DNA of 64,000 nucleotides from Salipaludibacillus keqinensis (GCF_003226325.1 NZ_PDOD01000002.1:682001-746000); one strand, 5' to 3'. Positions 1 to 8,909 are shown, counted from the first letter of the stretch. The notes: generated by a model from the sequence alone, not told the origin. Made by a program: numbers and translations.

Positions 1-127
1 ACAATGGGCCAAATATTCCAACTAAAAGAATCATGATGACTAAGCCGAAAGCAAAAACAGCTAATCTTTGTTTTAGAAATTTCCGTAAAAAGATCCGGAA
101 AGGAGAATTTTTCTTTTGCTTGTCCAT
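1..127 (-). CDS. ABC transporter permease, DppC/OppC type (5' part only)
   Basis: This is the N-terminal 42 codons of a gene that runs off the left edge. The peptide starts MDKQKKNSPFRIF, followed by a basic stretch and a hydrophobic helix (about residues 24-42), the usual start of the second permease of peptide/nickel-type ABC importers. A strong ribosome binding site (GGAGGGGG on the minus strand) lies just upstream, and the gap to the preceding permease gene is 14 bp, so the two are co-transcribed. The partner permease and binding protein upstream support the assignment. The substrate cannot be told from this fragment. Confidence 0.8.
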   Translation of the reverse strand, partial: MDKQKKNSPFRIFLRKFLKQRLAVFAFGLVIMILLVGIFGPL

Positions 128-141
128 TATGTTTCCCCCTC

Positions 142-1065
142 CTATTCGTAGCGAATTTGTGGATTCAAAAATCCGTAACTGATATCCACAAGTAGATTAA
201 TTAATAAAAATTGAAACGAAAATAAAAGAATTAATGCTTGGATGACTGGGTAATCTCTTGTTAAAATCCCGTCAATTAAATAGGAACCTAAACCAGGCCA
301 AGCAAATACTTGCTCTACAACAACAGCCCCTCCGATCAGGAAGCCAAATTGTAGGCCTGCCATCGTAACTACAGGGATTAACGCATTTCTTAGTACGTGA
401 CTCCAGATAACAACTGATTCTTTTTGACCTTTCGCCCGCGCCGTTCGTACATAATCCTCACGAAGGACTTCGAGTACACTAGACCTTGTAAACCTAACGA
501 TGGTCGCAGCTACACCGAAACCTAATGTGAGTGAAGGTAATATTAAATGAAGCCACGTTCCACTTCCACTTGTCGGGAACCAGCCAAACTGAACAGCAAA
601 AATCTGCATCATCATAAGTCCGAACCAAAACTCTGGAATACTGAGTGCAGTGATGGTAGAAATCATACCTAATCGGTCTAAGATGGAATTTCTTTTCGTT
701 GCCGAAATAATCCCTACGGTCACTCCAATCAATATCGCCCAAAACATACTAAGGATCGTTAATATAAACGTGTACCCAAACCGCCTCAGGACTTCTTCAG
801 ACACATCCGACCTCGTTCGGTACGATTGTCCAAAGTCTCCTTGAATCGCCATGTTATACATATATCTTCCATACTGAACGACGAGAGGATCATTAAACCC
901 TTCTCTTTCTCTCATTTGTTCGTAGGTCTCTTGGTCTATTTCTGCCCCATACATAATGCGGATAGGATCCCCTGGCGTTAAATGAACAAATAAAAACGCA
1001 ATTATGGTAATAATAAATAATATAGGAATCATACCAAGAAGCCTTCTAATAACAAAATTAAGCAT
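142..1065 (-). CDS. ABC transporter permease, DppB/GsiC type
   Basis: 307-residue integral membrane subunit of a peptide/nickel/glutathione-type ABC importer. A first helix lies at about 9-29, a long extracytoplasmic loop containing the family motif TPGDP follows, and several more helices come after residue 98. The cytoplasmic EAA loop (DYVRTARAKGQ ... HVLRNALIP, about 204-231), which docks on the ATPase, is intact. Length is normal for the family. It lies between the binding-protein gene upstream and the second permease downstream. A hairpin in the gap after the binding-protein gene probably lowers its expression relative to the lipoprotein. The substrate is unassigned: dipeptides, oligopeptides or glutathione are all possible. 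Confidence 0.88.
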   Translation of the reverse strand: MLNFVIRRLLGMIPILFIITIIAFLFVHLTPGDPIRIMYGAEIDQETYEQMREREGFNDPLVVQYGRYMYNMAIQGDFGQSYRTRSDVSEEVLRRFGYTFILTILSMFWAILIGVTVGIISATKRNSILDRLGMISTITALSIPEFWFGLMMMQIFAVQFGWFPTSGSGTWLHLILPSLTLGFGVAATIVRFTRSSVLEVLREDYVRTARAKGQKESVVIWSHVLRNALIPVVTMAGLQFGFLIGGAVVVEQVFAWPGLGSYLIDGILTRDYPVIQALILLFSFQFLLINLLVDISYGFLNPQIRYE

Positions 1066-1147
1066 TTGACCACCTTCCTTTCAAATTGCGAACACTCCCA
1101 TAGACGATGGTTATGTAATGTATACCAGGTTTTCGAAAAAGAAGAAG

Positions 1148-1182
1148 AAACTCAAAAGACCCTACTTCATTCTTTTGAGTTT
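1148..1182 (-). terminator. Intercistronic hairpin between binding-protein and permease genes
   Basis: A 12-bp perfect inverted repeat (AAACTCAAAAGA / TCTTTTGAGTTT) with an 11-nt loop lies downstream of the binding-protein stop codon. It is followed on the minus strand by a pyrimidine-rich stretch rather than a clean T run. Such hairpins commonly let the binding protein be made in excess over the permeases. Confidence 0.6.
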
Positions 1183-1207
1183 CCAGTCTTCATCTTCTCT
1201 TAATGAA

Positions 1208-2884
1208 TTATTGGAATTCAGCTAGATTTAAGTTCACTGCACCAGAAGGTAAAACATAAATACCTACTAAATCGCGATTCTTAGCTATGATCGCATCTGG
1301 GATATGCAAGAATACCCACGGAGCATCTTCATAAATCTTTTGCTGAATTTCTGCATAAATTTCCATCGCTTCGTCTTCATCAGGCGTCGCTAACGCTTCA
1401 TCAAACATTTCATCTAGTTCTTCATTAATATAGAAGCCTGAGTTATTGAAATTCGGTGGCACTCTGTCAGAAGCAAAGTTCGGACGGAGACCGTAATCAG
1501 CTTCACCAGTACCTGGGGACCAGCGTCCGATCCACATATCAGTGTCTTCGCCTGCATCTAACATATCGAACAACGTCCCAGATTCATACGCTTGCACTTC
1601 AACGTCAATTCCTATTTCTTCTAGCTGGATTGCGACGTATTCTGCTACTGAAATAAATTCAGTGCTATTTCTTGTCCAAAGGGTCGCTTCAAATCCATCA
1701 GATTGCTCACTGCCATCCATAAGTTCTTGAGCACCTTCAACATCGTATTCGTAGATCGGTTGACCTGAATAACCGTAGACATTAGGTGCGATCGCTGAAT
1801 CAGCAATCGTTCCATAACCATCTAGAACTTGCGCAATTAAGCCATCTTTATTTACTGCATGGTTCATAGCTTGACGAACATCTAAATCTTCGTATTTGTC
1901 ATTTTCAAAGTTCATCCCAATATAGAACACATCTGTCGTTGGACCTGTAAACAAATCAATCTCTTCTTCTTCCTCAAGTTCTGCAGCATTTAATGTAGGG
2001 ATTGGGAAAATAAGATCGACTTCTCCCGTTTGCAGCATATTTACTCTCGTACTTGCTTCTTGAACAGGTCTAAATGTAATTTGATCTACTCTAGCTAATT
2101 CCTCTTCGTTCCAGTAGTCATCAAATTTTTCTACAATAACATGCTCGCTATCACGCCATTCAACAAATTGGAAAGGACCTGTTCCAACTGCCCCTTCTCT
2201 GTCTAGGTTATAATCTTCATCCTCTTGTTTCTTCTCAATTTCATCAACAGACTTCATAGCCGCTGAAGAGTGGGCCATATAAGAAGCCATCGCAGAGTTT
2301 GGTTCTTCAGAACGGATCGTTACAGTAAAGTCGTCCTCAACCTCTACTTCATCAATAAAAGAGAAAAACGAAGACCTGGCTAAGCCATTTTCAGAATCAC
2401 GAACGAAATCTAAATTTTCTTTTACTACATTTGCATCGAATTCTGTGCCATCGTGAAAAGTGACTCCTTCACGAAGAGTAAACGTAACCTCTGTTGCATC
2501 ATCGCTGTAGTCATAATCCTCAGCTAGCACATTCACAATATTCATATCTTCATCAAAGCGAAGCAATCCTTCAAACATTGTACTTTGCACAGTAGCAGAG
2601 TTTCCGTCTGTCGTATTATGCGGATCCATGGACGTAGGTTCTGCTTCAATTCCTACAGTTACTTCCCCTCCGCTTTCGGAGCTTGCATCCGTTTCATTAT
2701 TAACCTCTTCATTGTCATTGGTGTTTCCTGCATTTGTGTTATCATTCTCTGTTTCATTCACTTCTTCTTCTGTAACCCCGTTATTACTTTCATCATTCGG
2801 AGTTTCGTCGTTGGATTGACACGCCGCTAAAATAAACATAAATGACAAGACAATCAATAACCAGATTCCTTTTCTACTTAACAT
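1208..2884 (-). CDS. Extracellular solute-binding lipoprotein, family 5 (peptide/nickel type)
   Basis: 558-residue lipoprotein that would capture the substrate outside the membrane and hand it to the two permeases encoded downstream. The N-terminus has a lipoprotein signal with lipobox ILAAC (Cys22), followed by an acidic Asn/Glu/Thr-rich linker of about 50 residues. The family-5 fold follows: GGEVTVGIEAEPTSMDPH near the mature start, then the internal VGTGPFQFVEW and the VRQAMNHAVNK motif typical of the family. Closest family types bind di- or oligopeptides or glutathione; the sequence alone does not separate them. First gene of the visible operon, with about 440 bp of non-coding DNA upstream. 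The acidic linker fits other secreted proteins in this window. Confidence 0.88.
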   Translation of the reverse strand: MLSRKGIWLLIVLSFMFILAACQSNDETPNDESNNGVTEEEVNETENDNTNAGNTNDNEEVNNETDASSESGGEVTVGIEAEPTSMDPHNTTDGNSATVQSTMFEGLLRFDEDMNIVNVLAEDYDYSDDATEVTFTLREGVTFHDGTEFDANVVKENLDFVRDSENGLARSSFFSFIDEVEVEDDFTVTIRSEEPNSAMASYMAHSSAAMKSVDEIEKKQEDEDYNLDREGAVGTGPFQFVEWRDSEHVIVEKFDDYWNEEELARVDQITFRPVQEASTRVNMLQTGEVDLIFPIPTLNAAELEEEEEIDLFTGPTTDVFYIGMNFENDKYEDLDVRQAMNHAVNKDGLIAQVLDGYGTIADSAIAPNVYGYSGQPIYEYDVEGAQELMDGSEQSDGFEATLWTRNSTEFISVAEYVAIQLEEIGIDVEVQAYESGTLFDMLDAGEDTDMWIGRWSPGTGEADYGLRPNFASDRVPPNFNNSGFYINEELDEMFDEALATPDEDEAMEIYAEIQQKIYEDAPWVFLHIPDAIIAKNRDLVGIYVLPSGAVNLNLAEFQ

Positions 2885-3281
2885 TCACTCATCTCCCCTT
2901 TTTAGTTTGTCATGTATATAAGATGCAAGGATTATGCCAATTTACTAAAAAGGGGATTATTTTCTGAAAATTCGTTGTAATTACAGGATTTTTCACATTT
3001 TCTTTCTATACATCAAGGAATAAAGGAGAGGTAAATCGGGTGAACCAATAAATTAATTGGGTGTTGTTTAATATTCATTCTTTACAGACAAATTTTATAC
3101 AATAATACGCTAAATTCAATCAATTTCATACATATTAATACAAAATCATCCAAATACCCCTCATTTAAGGTCATGAATAAAGAACTTTTTACTCTCAACC
3201 AATTACACCCAATAAATTTAAAAATTCTGACTTTTTATTCAATACTGAACTCTTCAGCTAAGTTGAAGCGTCAAACTTATC
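2885..3281. other. AT-rich intergenic region upstream of the ABC operon
   Basis: About 400 bp without a credible gene on either strand. It should hold the promoter for the binding-protein gene. The only structure seen is a loose inverted repeat: TTGGGTGT near 3057-3064 and ACACCCAA near 3205-3212, each flanked by AT-rich sequence. I see no recognisable riboswitch or cre site. Confidence 0.5.
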
Positions 3282-3313
3282 AAAAAAGACAACCTCCGGG
3301 AAGAGATTGTCTT
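3282..3313 (-). terminator. Rho-independent terminator
   Basis: Stem AAGACAA/TTGTCTT with a partly paired loop, followed on the minus strand by a run of six T. It lies 10 bp beyond the stop codon of the small membrane protein gene and ends the disulfide-pair transcript. Confidence 0.75.
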
Positions 3314-3322
3314 GACTTACAC

Positions 3323-3583
3323 TTAAAATATTACTGCCAGTACCATTGACAATACACCTAAAACACCTAACTGCATTGTAGCCGTGGACGTTTTTTTCTT
3401 ATGACTTTTCCAGATCATTAAATACAAGCCAAACATCAGCCCCATAAACAAAATTCCATCGACAATGGGGTGAATAAAGGTTAACTGAGTCGTTGCGTGC
3501 TGATATATAGAGTAATTAACTAATATAGCTACACTCCACCCAAGGAAAATACCAATGCCAATCCATTTTAATAATCGTTCCAT
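3323..3583 (-). CDS. Small membrane protein, function unknown
   Basis: 86-residue protein with three predicted hydrophobic segments (about 7-25, 38-58 and 69-86) separated by short basic loops including KSHKKK. I do not recognise the family. It follows the thioredoxin/BdbC pair on the same strand after a 44-bp gap and is closed by a terminator, so it is probably the last gene of that transcript. A role in membrane redox or pilus biology cannot be argued from sequence. The start has a recognisable ribosome binding site (GGAGGCGAATCGAA ahead of ATG). Confidence 0.6.
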   Translation of the reverse strand: MERLLKWIGIGIFLGWSVAILVNYSIYQHATTQLTFIHPIVDGILFMGLMFGLYLMIWKSHKKKTSTATMQLGVLGVLSMVLAVIF

Positions 3584-3627
3584 TTCGATTCGCCTCCTAT
3601 TACGTATGATGAGTAAGTTCTTTTAGA

Positions 3628-4101
3628 TTATTCACTATCAGAAATTTGCTGGAAAATCTGACCGTATGTTTCTTCATCAAACAACCCTTCATATCTAGCA
3701 GCTTCTTCTCCATTTTCATAATGAACAATCGAAGGAGTCGCCTCAATATTATAATCATTCCAGCCTTGATCAAATTCTAAAATGTTATACAACTTCAAGT
3801 CGACATCCATTTCTTCTGCTTTCGGAACTAGGATTGGTGTCGCCTCATTACAGAACTCACACTGACCACTATAAAAATAAACCGTTACGTCTTCCTCATT
3901 CGCTAACTTTTCATCTAATTCTTCAGGCAGAATGATATTCTGATAATGGGGGTCATCAAGTTGATCGATCGTTTCACTGTGTAGCCGATCTTTTTCGAAA
4001 GGATTTCCTTCTGCTTGCTGCTGATTTTGATACGAAGTTAGAAAGGCAATTGCCACAAACAGTAAGACGATGACACTACCAAAAATAATAACTTTTTTCA
4101 T
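3628..4101 (-). CDS. Membrane-anchored thioredoxin-like protein (BdbA/TlpA-like)
   Basis: 157-residue protein with one N-terminal membrane anchor (about 4-22) and an extracytoplasmic thioredoxin fold. The active site is CEFC (Cys81, Cys84) in the context VYFYSGQCEFC, and the cis-proline loop is ATPS (Pro123). It would act as a thiol-disulfide oxidoreductase outside the membrane. The gene starts 7 bp after the BdbC-like gene, a pairing typical of Bacillus bdb modules in which the DsbB homologue reoxidises its thioredoxin partner. Substrates might include pilins or competence proteins with cysteines, but no link is shown here. Confidence 0.85.
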   Translation of the reverse strand: MKKVIIFGSVIVLLFVAIAFLTSYQNQQQAEGNPFEKDRLHSETIDQLDDPHYQNIILPEELDEKLANEEDVTVYFYSGQCEFCNEATPILVPKAEEMDVDLKLYNILEFDQGWNDYNIEATPSIVHYENGEEAARYEGLFDEETYGQIFQQISDSE

Positions 4102-4108
4102 TGATGTT

Positions 4109-4537
4109 TCACTCCTTTGATGTTTTAATAACCCAAACCATGAGCAATGAAATCAGTAGAAAAGCTACTGTAGCTAAAAATGGAATCGTTATAAAGCCTA
4201 AGTAATTTATGTACTGATAGTTACATGGAATTATTCCACAAGCTTCACCTACTGATGAAAGAAAAGGGATTTTTTGAAGCATATAATGATAGACTGAAAA
4301 ACCTAACCCAATTAAACTCAAAGGTAACGTGTAGTAGGCTTGGCGGACATCCTTTTTCACGGTGGCTATCGCTAACGTTATTGCAAGAGGATACATGAAA
4401 ATTCGTTGTATCCAGCAAAGCTCACATGGAATATAATTCAGGATTTCCGAAAAATACAACGAGCCTAGCGTTGCCATCAGAGCAATCCCCCATGCCGAAA
4501 GCATAGCCAGCTCTATTTTTTGCTCACTTGTTTTCAA
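4109..4537 (-). CDS. bdbC: Disulfide formation protein, DsbB/BdbC family
   Basis: Four-helix quinone-linked thiol oxidoreductase that reoxidises an extracytoplasmic thioredoxin-like partner. Both redox pairs are visible: CELC (Cys38, Cys41) after the first helix and the second pair in CGIIPC (Cys100, Cys105). I chose the TTG start at 4537 because GGAGAG lies 6 bp upstream and gives 142 residues, the usual BdbC length. An ATG at 4624 would add 29 residues but has no ribosome binding site. The adjacent downstream gene encodes the likely partner thioredoxin. Confidence 0.85.
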   Translation of the reverse strand: MKTSEQKIELAMLSAWGIALMATLGSLYFSEILNYIPCELCWIQRIFMYPLAITLAIATVKKDVRQAYYTLPLSLIGLGFSVYHYMLQKIPFLSSVGEACGIIPCNYQYINYLGFITIPFLATVAFLLISLLMVWVIKTSKE

Positions 4538-4640
4538 ATTGATCTCTCCAATCTTTATATTGCTTTTTTCCCCACTATTAATGTATCGAAAGAACCTTCC
4601 CTTTGTAAAGGACAACCTCTCCATAGTTCAACAACGTCAC

Positions 4641-4685
4641 AAAAAATCGAACTTTTCAAGGATCATCTTTTCCTTGGAAGTTCGA
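4641..4685 (-). terminator. Rho-independent terminator after GGDEF/EAL gene
   Basis: Long stem (about 14 bp, TCGAACTTTTCAAGG against CCTTGGAAGTTCGA) with a 10-nt loop, followed on the minus strand by six T. It separates the GGDEF/EAL gene from bdbC. Confidence 0.85.
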
Positions 4686-4693
4686 CCCGTGCT

Positions 4694-6517
4694 TTATGAG
4701 TGGAGGACAGCGGTTGGTTCTTTTTCATTGACAAAGTCCATGACATTATCAGCTGGAAGAGCTTTACTGTATAAGAACCCTTGCATCTCATCACAATTTC
4801 GTTCATTCAGGAACATCACCATCTCAGCTGTTTCAACACCTTCTGCAATAACTCTCATGTTCATGTTATGAGCAAGTTGGATAATGGACGTTACAATCGC
4901 TTGATCATTAGTATTTTCTATCACTTCTCTAATGAATGATTGGTCAATCTTCAGTGTGTCGATAGGAAATCTTCTCAAGTAACTAAGTGAACTATACCCT
5001 GTCCCGAAGTCATCAATGGAAATTTGAATTCCAATGTCCTTTAAACGTTTTAACGTCTTGAAGCATTCATCACGATTATACAGTAAATCATTTTCTGTAA
5101 TTTCCAAGTCAAGCAGACTAGGATTTACGCCTGTTTTTTCAATAATGTTTTTCACTTTCCCGACAAAGTCAGGTCTCTGAAATTGTTTAGGAGAGATATT
5201 AATTCCCATTCTAGTAGAGAACCCTTTGTCATACCACTGTTTAGCTTGATAGCATGCTTGCTCTAAGACCCAATCGCCTATTGGAAAAATGAGTCCTGAA
5301 TCTTCAGCAATCGGAATGAATACTCCTGGGGAAACGTCGCCCAATTTCTCATCGTTCCATCGAAGCAACGCTTCAAATCCAACCACTTTATTTTCTTTTA
5401 AATCCACTTGTGGTTGATAATACAATTGAAACTGTTGATTTTCAGTCGCTTTTCTTAATCTTTTCTCAATTCTTAGCCGCTCATCTCTCTTTGTCCTTAA
5501 AGAGGTTTCATAAACTTGATAATGATTTTTCCCTCTTTCTTTAGCATGTTGCATGGCTATTTCTGATTGTTGAACTAAAGGAGTTGATGCGACCCCCGTT
5601 TCAGGGTAAAGAGAAATACCTACAGTGGCGGTAATAAATAATTCATTATCTAGAACGAGAAATGGTTTCTGGAATCTTGCTAACACTTTTCGAGCAACAG
5701 ACTCTACTGCTTCTCTCTCAGGTTCATTTCTCATTAATATTGTAAATTCATCTCCGCCGTAACGATAAACCGACACTTGGCTATTTTCAAACAAAACGAG
5801 TTCCTTGGATATTTCTTCTATTAATTTATCTCCAGTAAAATGCCCTAACGTGTCGTTATAGTATTTGAAACGATCTAAATCGATAAAAAGCACAGCCGCA
5901 CTTTTACTTAAGGATTGATAAGATGTAATCATTTTCTGAAGATCCAGTTCAAATTGTTTTCGGTTTTTCAGACCTGTTAATACATCTACGGTCACTAATT
6001 CTTTGATTGTTTCTTCCGCTTCCTTTAATGGGGTAATATCTTGATGAAGGATTAAGTTCGCAAATCTCATCCCTGAATGGACTAATGGAAAGACCGCAGT
6101 TTCCAACACAGCTAATGAGCCATTCTTCTTTTGATGCCTCGACTCAACTTTAATGTCATACCCCTCTTTTATCGCCGTCGTCAACACAGTGCAATCAGTG
6201 ACGTTCATTGTGTTTACATCAATTCTGTCGAAATAGCTCTTACCTACAATTTCCTCCTGGTCAAATTGCATGGTTTGTATGTATTCCTCACTTGCGTACG
6301 TTACTTCTCCATCGGGGCCTGTAACGACTACTAATGAGATATCTTCCACCGCTTTTTTCAAAACGCTAATGGAAGAAGTTAAAAAGGACTCTTTTTCATC
6401 CCAGGAATCCCCTTTTAGAATGCGTTTAGATAATATCTTTAACCACTCAGGTGATAATGAACGGTTTTTGTTCAATGGTGCATCGTCAACGTCCTTGTTG
6501 ATTGGTGATCTTCTCAT
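4694..6517 (-). CDS. PAS-GGDEF-EAL cyclic-di-GMP signalling protein
   Basis: 607-residue cytoplasmic protein. A PAS sensor domain lies at about 60-165, followed by GGDEF (signature YRYGGDEF, about 252-258) and EAL (GFEALLRW near 382). The GGDEF signature is intact but no RxxD inhibitory site precedes it. In the EAL domain the metal and catalytic residues are present: EAL, NIS, the Glu of LEITE, DDFGTGYSSL, KID and EGVET. It could both make and break c-di-GMP; the EAL half looks active. There is no membrane segment. I chose the ATG at 6517 because AGGAGG lies 6 bp upstream; an upstream ATG adds 14 residues without a site. Monocistronic, with its own terminator. Confidence 0.9.
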   Translation of the reverse strand: MRRSPINKDVDDAPLNKNRSLSPEWLKILSKRILKGDSWDEKESFLTSSISVLKKAVEDISLVVVTGPDGEVTYASEEYIQTMQFDQEEIVGKSYFDRIDVNTMNVTDCTVLTTAIKEGYDIKVESRHQKKNGSLAVLETAVFPLVHSGMRFANLILHQDITPLKEAEETIKELVTVDVLTGLKNRKQFELDLQKMITSYQSLSKSAAVLFIDLDRFKYYNDTLGHFTGDKLIEEISKELVLFENSQVSVYRYGGDEFTILMRNEPEREAVESVARKVLARFQKPFLVLDNELFITATVGISLYPETGVASTPLVQQSEIAMQHAKERGKNHYQVYETSLRTKRDERLRIEKRLRKATENQQFQLYYQPQVDLKENKVVGFEALLRWNDEKLGDVSPGVFIPIAEDSGLIFPIGDWVLEQACYQAKQWYDKGFSTRMGINISPKQFQRPDFVGKVKNIIEKTGVNPSLLDLEITENDLLYNRDECFKTLKRLKDIGIQISIDDFGTGYSSLSYLRRFPIDTLKIDQSFIREVIENTNDQAIVTSIIQLAHNMNMRVIAEGVETAEMVMFLNERNCDEMQGFLYSKALPADNVMDFVNEKEPTAVLHS

Positions 6518-6755
6518 CTTCCCCCTCCTAGAGTTGTGAGATTGTTCCTTCATAAGCAACTATTTACATTTTATGACGAATGAGTCTTTAGACGCAAGTT
6601 TTTTATTATATTTGGTATTTCCACAGTTCGGTTTCATTCTTATTTATTCGCAAAATAGTAACAATTTCGCCATGTGATCTTCACACTTCATTGAGTCGAA
6701 GTGCTCTTTAATCGTCTATACTATAAAAAACGAAACGTAAATTTGAGGTGAAAAA

Positions 6756-6983
6756 ATGGATGTTAAAATCTATATAAATTCCACAATTAATAGTAAACTT
6801 TTCGAGAAAAGAGTATCCGATGTTATGGACCAATTAGGTCTTCAGGCCGAATTTATTTCTGTCGATCATTCCAAGGCATCCTCACAGCATCCTTTTTATA
6901 CACCTGCACTCTATATAGATGGAAACCTGATATCTAGTGGGAAAGTCTTATCCAAAGAAGAAATTTTAAAGTGTTTCTTATAA
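6756..6983 (+). CDS. Small thioredoxin-fold protein lacking the CxxC motif
   Basis: 75-residue protein. The C-terminal half (TPALYIDGNLISSGKVLS, then KEEIL) matches the end of small thioredoxin-like 'redox-active disulfide' proteins, where a cis-proline precedes a strand and a final helix. The N-terminal segment that normally carries CxxC reads INSTINSKLF, with no cysteine, so redox chemistry is unlikely; the only cysteine is third from the end. GAGGTG lies 7 bp before the ATG. It sits alone ahead of the KTSC gene, divergent from the GGDEF/EAL gene. The function is unknown; a binding role is possible. Confidence 0.7.
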   Translation: MDVKIYINSTINSKLFEKRVSDVMDQLGLQAEFISVDHSKASSQHPFYTPALYIDGNLISSGKVLSKEEILKCFL

Positions 6984-7045
6984 AGTGTTTGCAACCCCCT
7001 CTGTTTGGGTATATTATCCATAATCGTTTTAATAGGGGGATTATA

Positions 7046-7261
7046 ATGGAAACAACAGAATTAAACGACAGTTATTTTACATCGATTGGTTATGATGGAG
7101 CTTTAAGGCAATTACACGTCCGATTTGCTTCCGGTGCTTATATTATCTATTCTGAAGTCACTCAAATGGATTATGTCGGGCTCTTATCCAGTAACCAAAT
7201 GAAAGATTTTTTCCACGAAAAAATTGAACCAAGATTTCCATCCCGGAATGTAAATACGTAA
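7046..7261 (+). CDS. KTSC domain protein
   Basis: 71-residue protein that is essentially one KTSC domain: SIGYDGALRQLHVRF, then GAYIIYSEV, with the C-terminal conserved Ser-Asn and Phe-His-Ile positions. KTSC proteins are small, often linked to RNA-processing or ligase proteins, but have no settled function. AGGGGGA lies about 6 bp ahead of the chosen ATG; an in-frame ATG at 6971 lacks a site and overlaps the preceding gene. A strong terminator follows immediately. Confidence 0.8.
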   Translation: METTELNDSYFTSIGYDGALRQLHVRFASGAYIIYSEVTQMDYVGLLSSNQMKDFFHEKIEPRFPSRNVNT

Positions 7262-7266
7262 TAATT

Positions 7267-7300
7267 AGGCAAAGCCTTCACATTGAAGCTTTGCCTTTTT
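7267..7300 (+). terminator. Rho-independent terminator
   Basis: Stem AGGCAAAGC(C)TTCA against TGAAGCTTTGCCT with one bulged C, followed by five T. It closes the KTSC gene. Confidence 0.85.
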
Positions 7301-7419
7301 AAATATTCCGACTTTATTTCATCTTTCATTTATTTCTTGAAAAAGGTGGTAGATCCATGAGGAGTTCGTTACAATAGACGGTGGATAAGCTATTTTTCAG
7401 AAATGAGGAGGGTGTATTT

Positions 7420-8541
7420 ATGAAAATCGGGGTACCTAGAGAAATAAAAAATAACGAAAATCGCGTAGCGCTAACTCCAGCTGGAGTTCTCACACTCAAG
7501 CAGGCAGGCCATGCAGTTATTGTAGAAACAGAAGCTGGAATTGGAAGCGGTTTCACTGATGAAGATTATATTGCAGCAGGAGCAGAACTATATAGCGACG
7601 TGAAATCGCTATGGGCTGAAGTCGACATGGTGATGAAAGTAAAAGAACCATTGGAATCTGAGTATGTTTACTTTAGAGATGGACTGATTTTGTTTACATA
7701 TTTACACTTAGCCGCTGTTCCAGCACTAGCTAAAGCCTTAACAGAAAAAGGAGTGACCTCTATCGCTTATGAAACGGTGGAAATTAACAGAACTCTACCA
7801 TTATTAACTCCTATGAGTGAGGTTGCAGGTCGCATGGCATCTCAGATTGGCGCACAATTCCTTGAAAAGCCTCATGGAGGAAGTGGCGTTCTACTATCTG
7901 GCATTCCAGGTGTTAAGCGAGGGAAAGTAACGGTTATTGGCGGTGGAGTTGTTGGAACAAACGCTGCAAAAATTGCGATGGGGCTTGGTGCCGATGTAAC
8001 AATCATGGACTTAAGTCCAGAAAGACTGCGACAATTGGACGATATTTTTGGCACGGAAATCAACACTTTGATGAGTAATCCGTTAAATATTGCTCAAGCA
8101 GTGAAAGAATCTGATCTTGTTATAGGGGCTGTCCTTATCCCTGGAGCTAAAGCACCGAAGCTCGTAACGGAAGAGATGATCAAAGAAATGAGACCAGGAT
8201 CGGTTATCGTAGATGTTGCTATTGATCAAGGTGGGATTGTTGAAACTGTGGACAAGATTACCACCCACGATGATCCAACATATACAAAACATGGCGTCGT
8301 CCACTATGCCGTTGCAAATATGCCAGGGGCTGTCCCAAGAACCTCAACAATTGGTCTCACAAACGTTACAGTACCTTATGCATTGCAAATTGCTAAACAC
8401 GGTTTACCTTATGCATTGAAAAATACTCCTGGTTTAATCAAAGGGGTCAACACCGCTAATGGTCATGTTACTTATGAAGCCGTTGCCCACGATTTAGATT
8501 ACGATTACGTACCAGTGGAGCAAGCATTAAAACTAGTATAA
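7420..8541 (+). CDS. ald: Alanine dehydrogenase
   Basis: 373-residue NAD-dependent alanine dehydrogenase, which interconverts L-alanine and pyruvate plus ammonia. In Bacilli it serves alanine catabolism during growth and sporulation. The N-terminus [20 protein letters not shown] is the family signature. The catalytic residues fall at the canonical numbers: Lys75 in KVKEP and His96 in FTYLHLA. The nucleotide-binding glycine loop VIGGGVVGT is at about 172-180. GAGGAGGGTG precedes the ATG at 7420; an in-frame GTG 39 bp earlier is not needed. Single gene with its own terminator. Confidence 0.96.
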   Translation: MKIGVPREIKNNENRVALTPAGVLTLKQAGHAVIVETEAGIGSGFTDEDYIAAGAELYSDVKSLWAEVDMVMKVKEPLESEYVYFRDGLILFTYLHLAAVPALAKALTEKGVTSIAYETVEINRTLPLLTPMSEVAGRMASQIGAQFLEKPHGGSGVLLSGIPGVKRGKVTVIGGGVVGTNAAKIAMGLGADVTIMDLSPERLRQLDDIFGTEINTLMSNPLNIAQAVKESDLVIGAVLIPGAKAPKLVTEEMIKEMRPGSVIVDVAIDQGGIVETVDKITTHDDPTYTKHGVVHYAVANMPGAVPRTSTIGLTNVTVPYALQIAKHGLPYALKNTPGLIKGVNTANGHVTYEAVAHDLDYDYVPVEQALKLV

Positions 8542-8555
8542 ATCTATTTAAATAC

Positions 8556-8602
8556 AGAGGCAGTCACTTAAAGGATAACTTTAGGTGACTGCCTCTATTT
8601 TG
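8556..8602 (+). terminator. Rho-independent terminator after ald
   Basis: A 12-bp perfect stem AGAGGCAGTCAC / GTGACTGCCTCT, extended by weaker pairing in the loop, followed by ATTTTG. It lies 15 bp after the ald stop codon. Confidence 0.85.
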
Positions 8603-8645
8603 TATAATAGACATTTTCCCTCATCGTTTCGTCCTGATCAGCCGA

Positions 8646-8700
8646 GTCATGACGGTTCATGCTACGCCGGTACTGACTGCGCAGCATGAACCGTCATGAC
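8646..8700. repeat. Perfect 18-bp inverted repeat (REP-like palindromic unit)
   Basis: The arms GTCATGACGGTTCATGCT and AGCATGAACCGTCATGAC are perfectly complementary and enclose a 19-nt GC-rich loop. No T run follows on either side and the ald terminator already lies 44 bp upstream, so this is not needed as a terminator. Base composition is richer in GC than the surroundings. It looks like a dispersed palindromic repeat, but copy number cannot be judged here. Confidence 0.7.
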
Positions 8701-8723
8701 CCCACCATAAAAAGCAAAGCCTT

Positions 8724-8891
8724 CTATGCTTCCTTTTGACTAGCTAATACACCTAATTTCTCTGTTAAATTCTCCAGTTCATTAAAACTTTCAACGATTG
8801 ATTGTATTCGGTTATTTTGCTCCTCTACAGACGCTAGCATCTCTTCAACAGAAGCACTGGATTCTTGTGTAAAAGATATGGTATTAAAAGG
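8724..8891 (-). pseudogene. Remnant of a methyl-accepting chemotaxis protein (C-terminus only)
   Basis: Read on the minus strand, the segment encodes about 55 residues ending in a stop. They begin ISFTQESSASVEEMLASVEE and continue QNNRIQSIVESFNELENL, which is the C-terminal end of the coiled-coil signalling domain of chemoreceptors (the xxxSAxxEEMxASxEE pattern). An in-frame stop lies just upstream (8892-8894) and nothing of the sensor, membrane or HAMP regions is present. It is a truncated gene fragment, bracketed by two strong inverted repeats. No start codon with a ribosome binding site exists. Confidence 0.75.
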
Positions 8892-8909
8892 TTAGAGTCG
8901 AAACGGCAA

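Noticed and set aside
3040-3218. Loose inverted repeat (TTGGGTGT / ACACCCAA) upstream of the binding-protein gene
   Set aside because: Only about 8 bp match firmly and the arms are some 140 bp apart in AT-rich DNA, so chance is likely.
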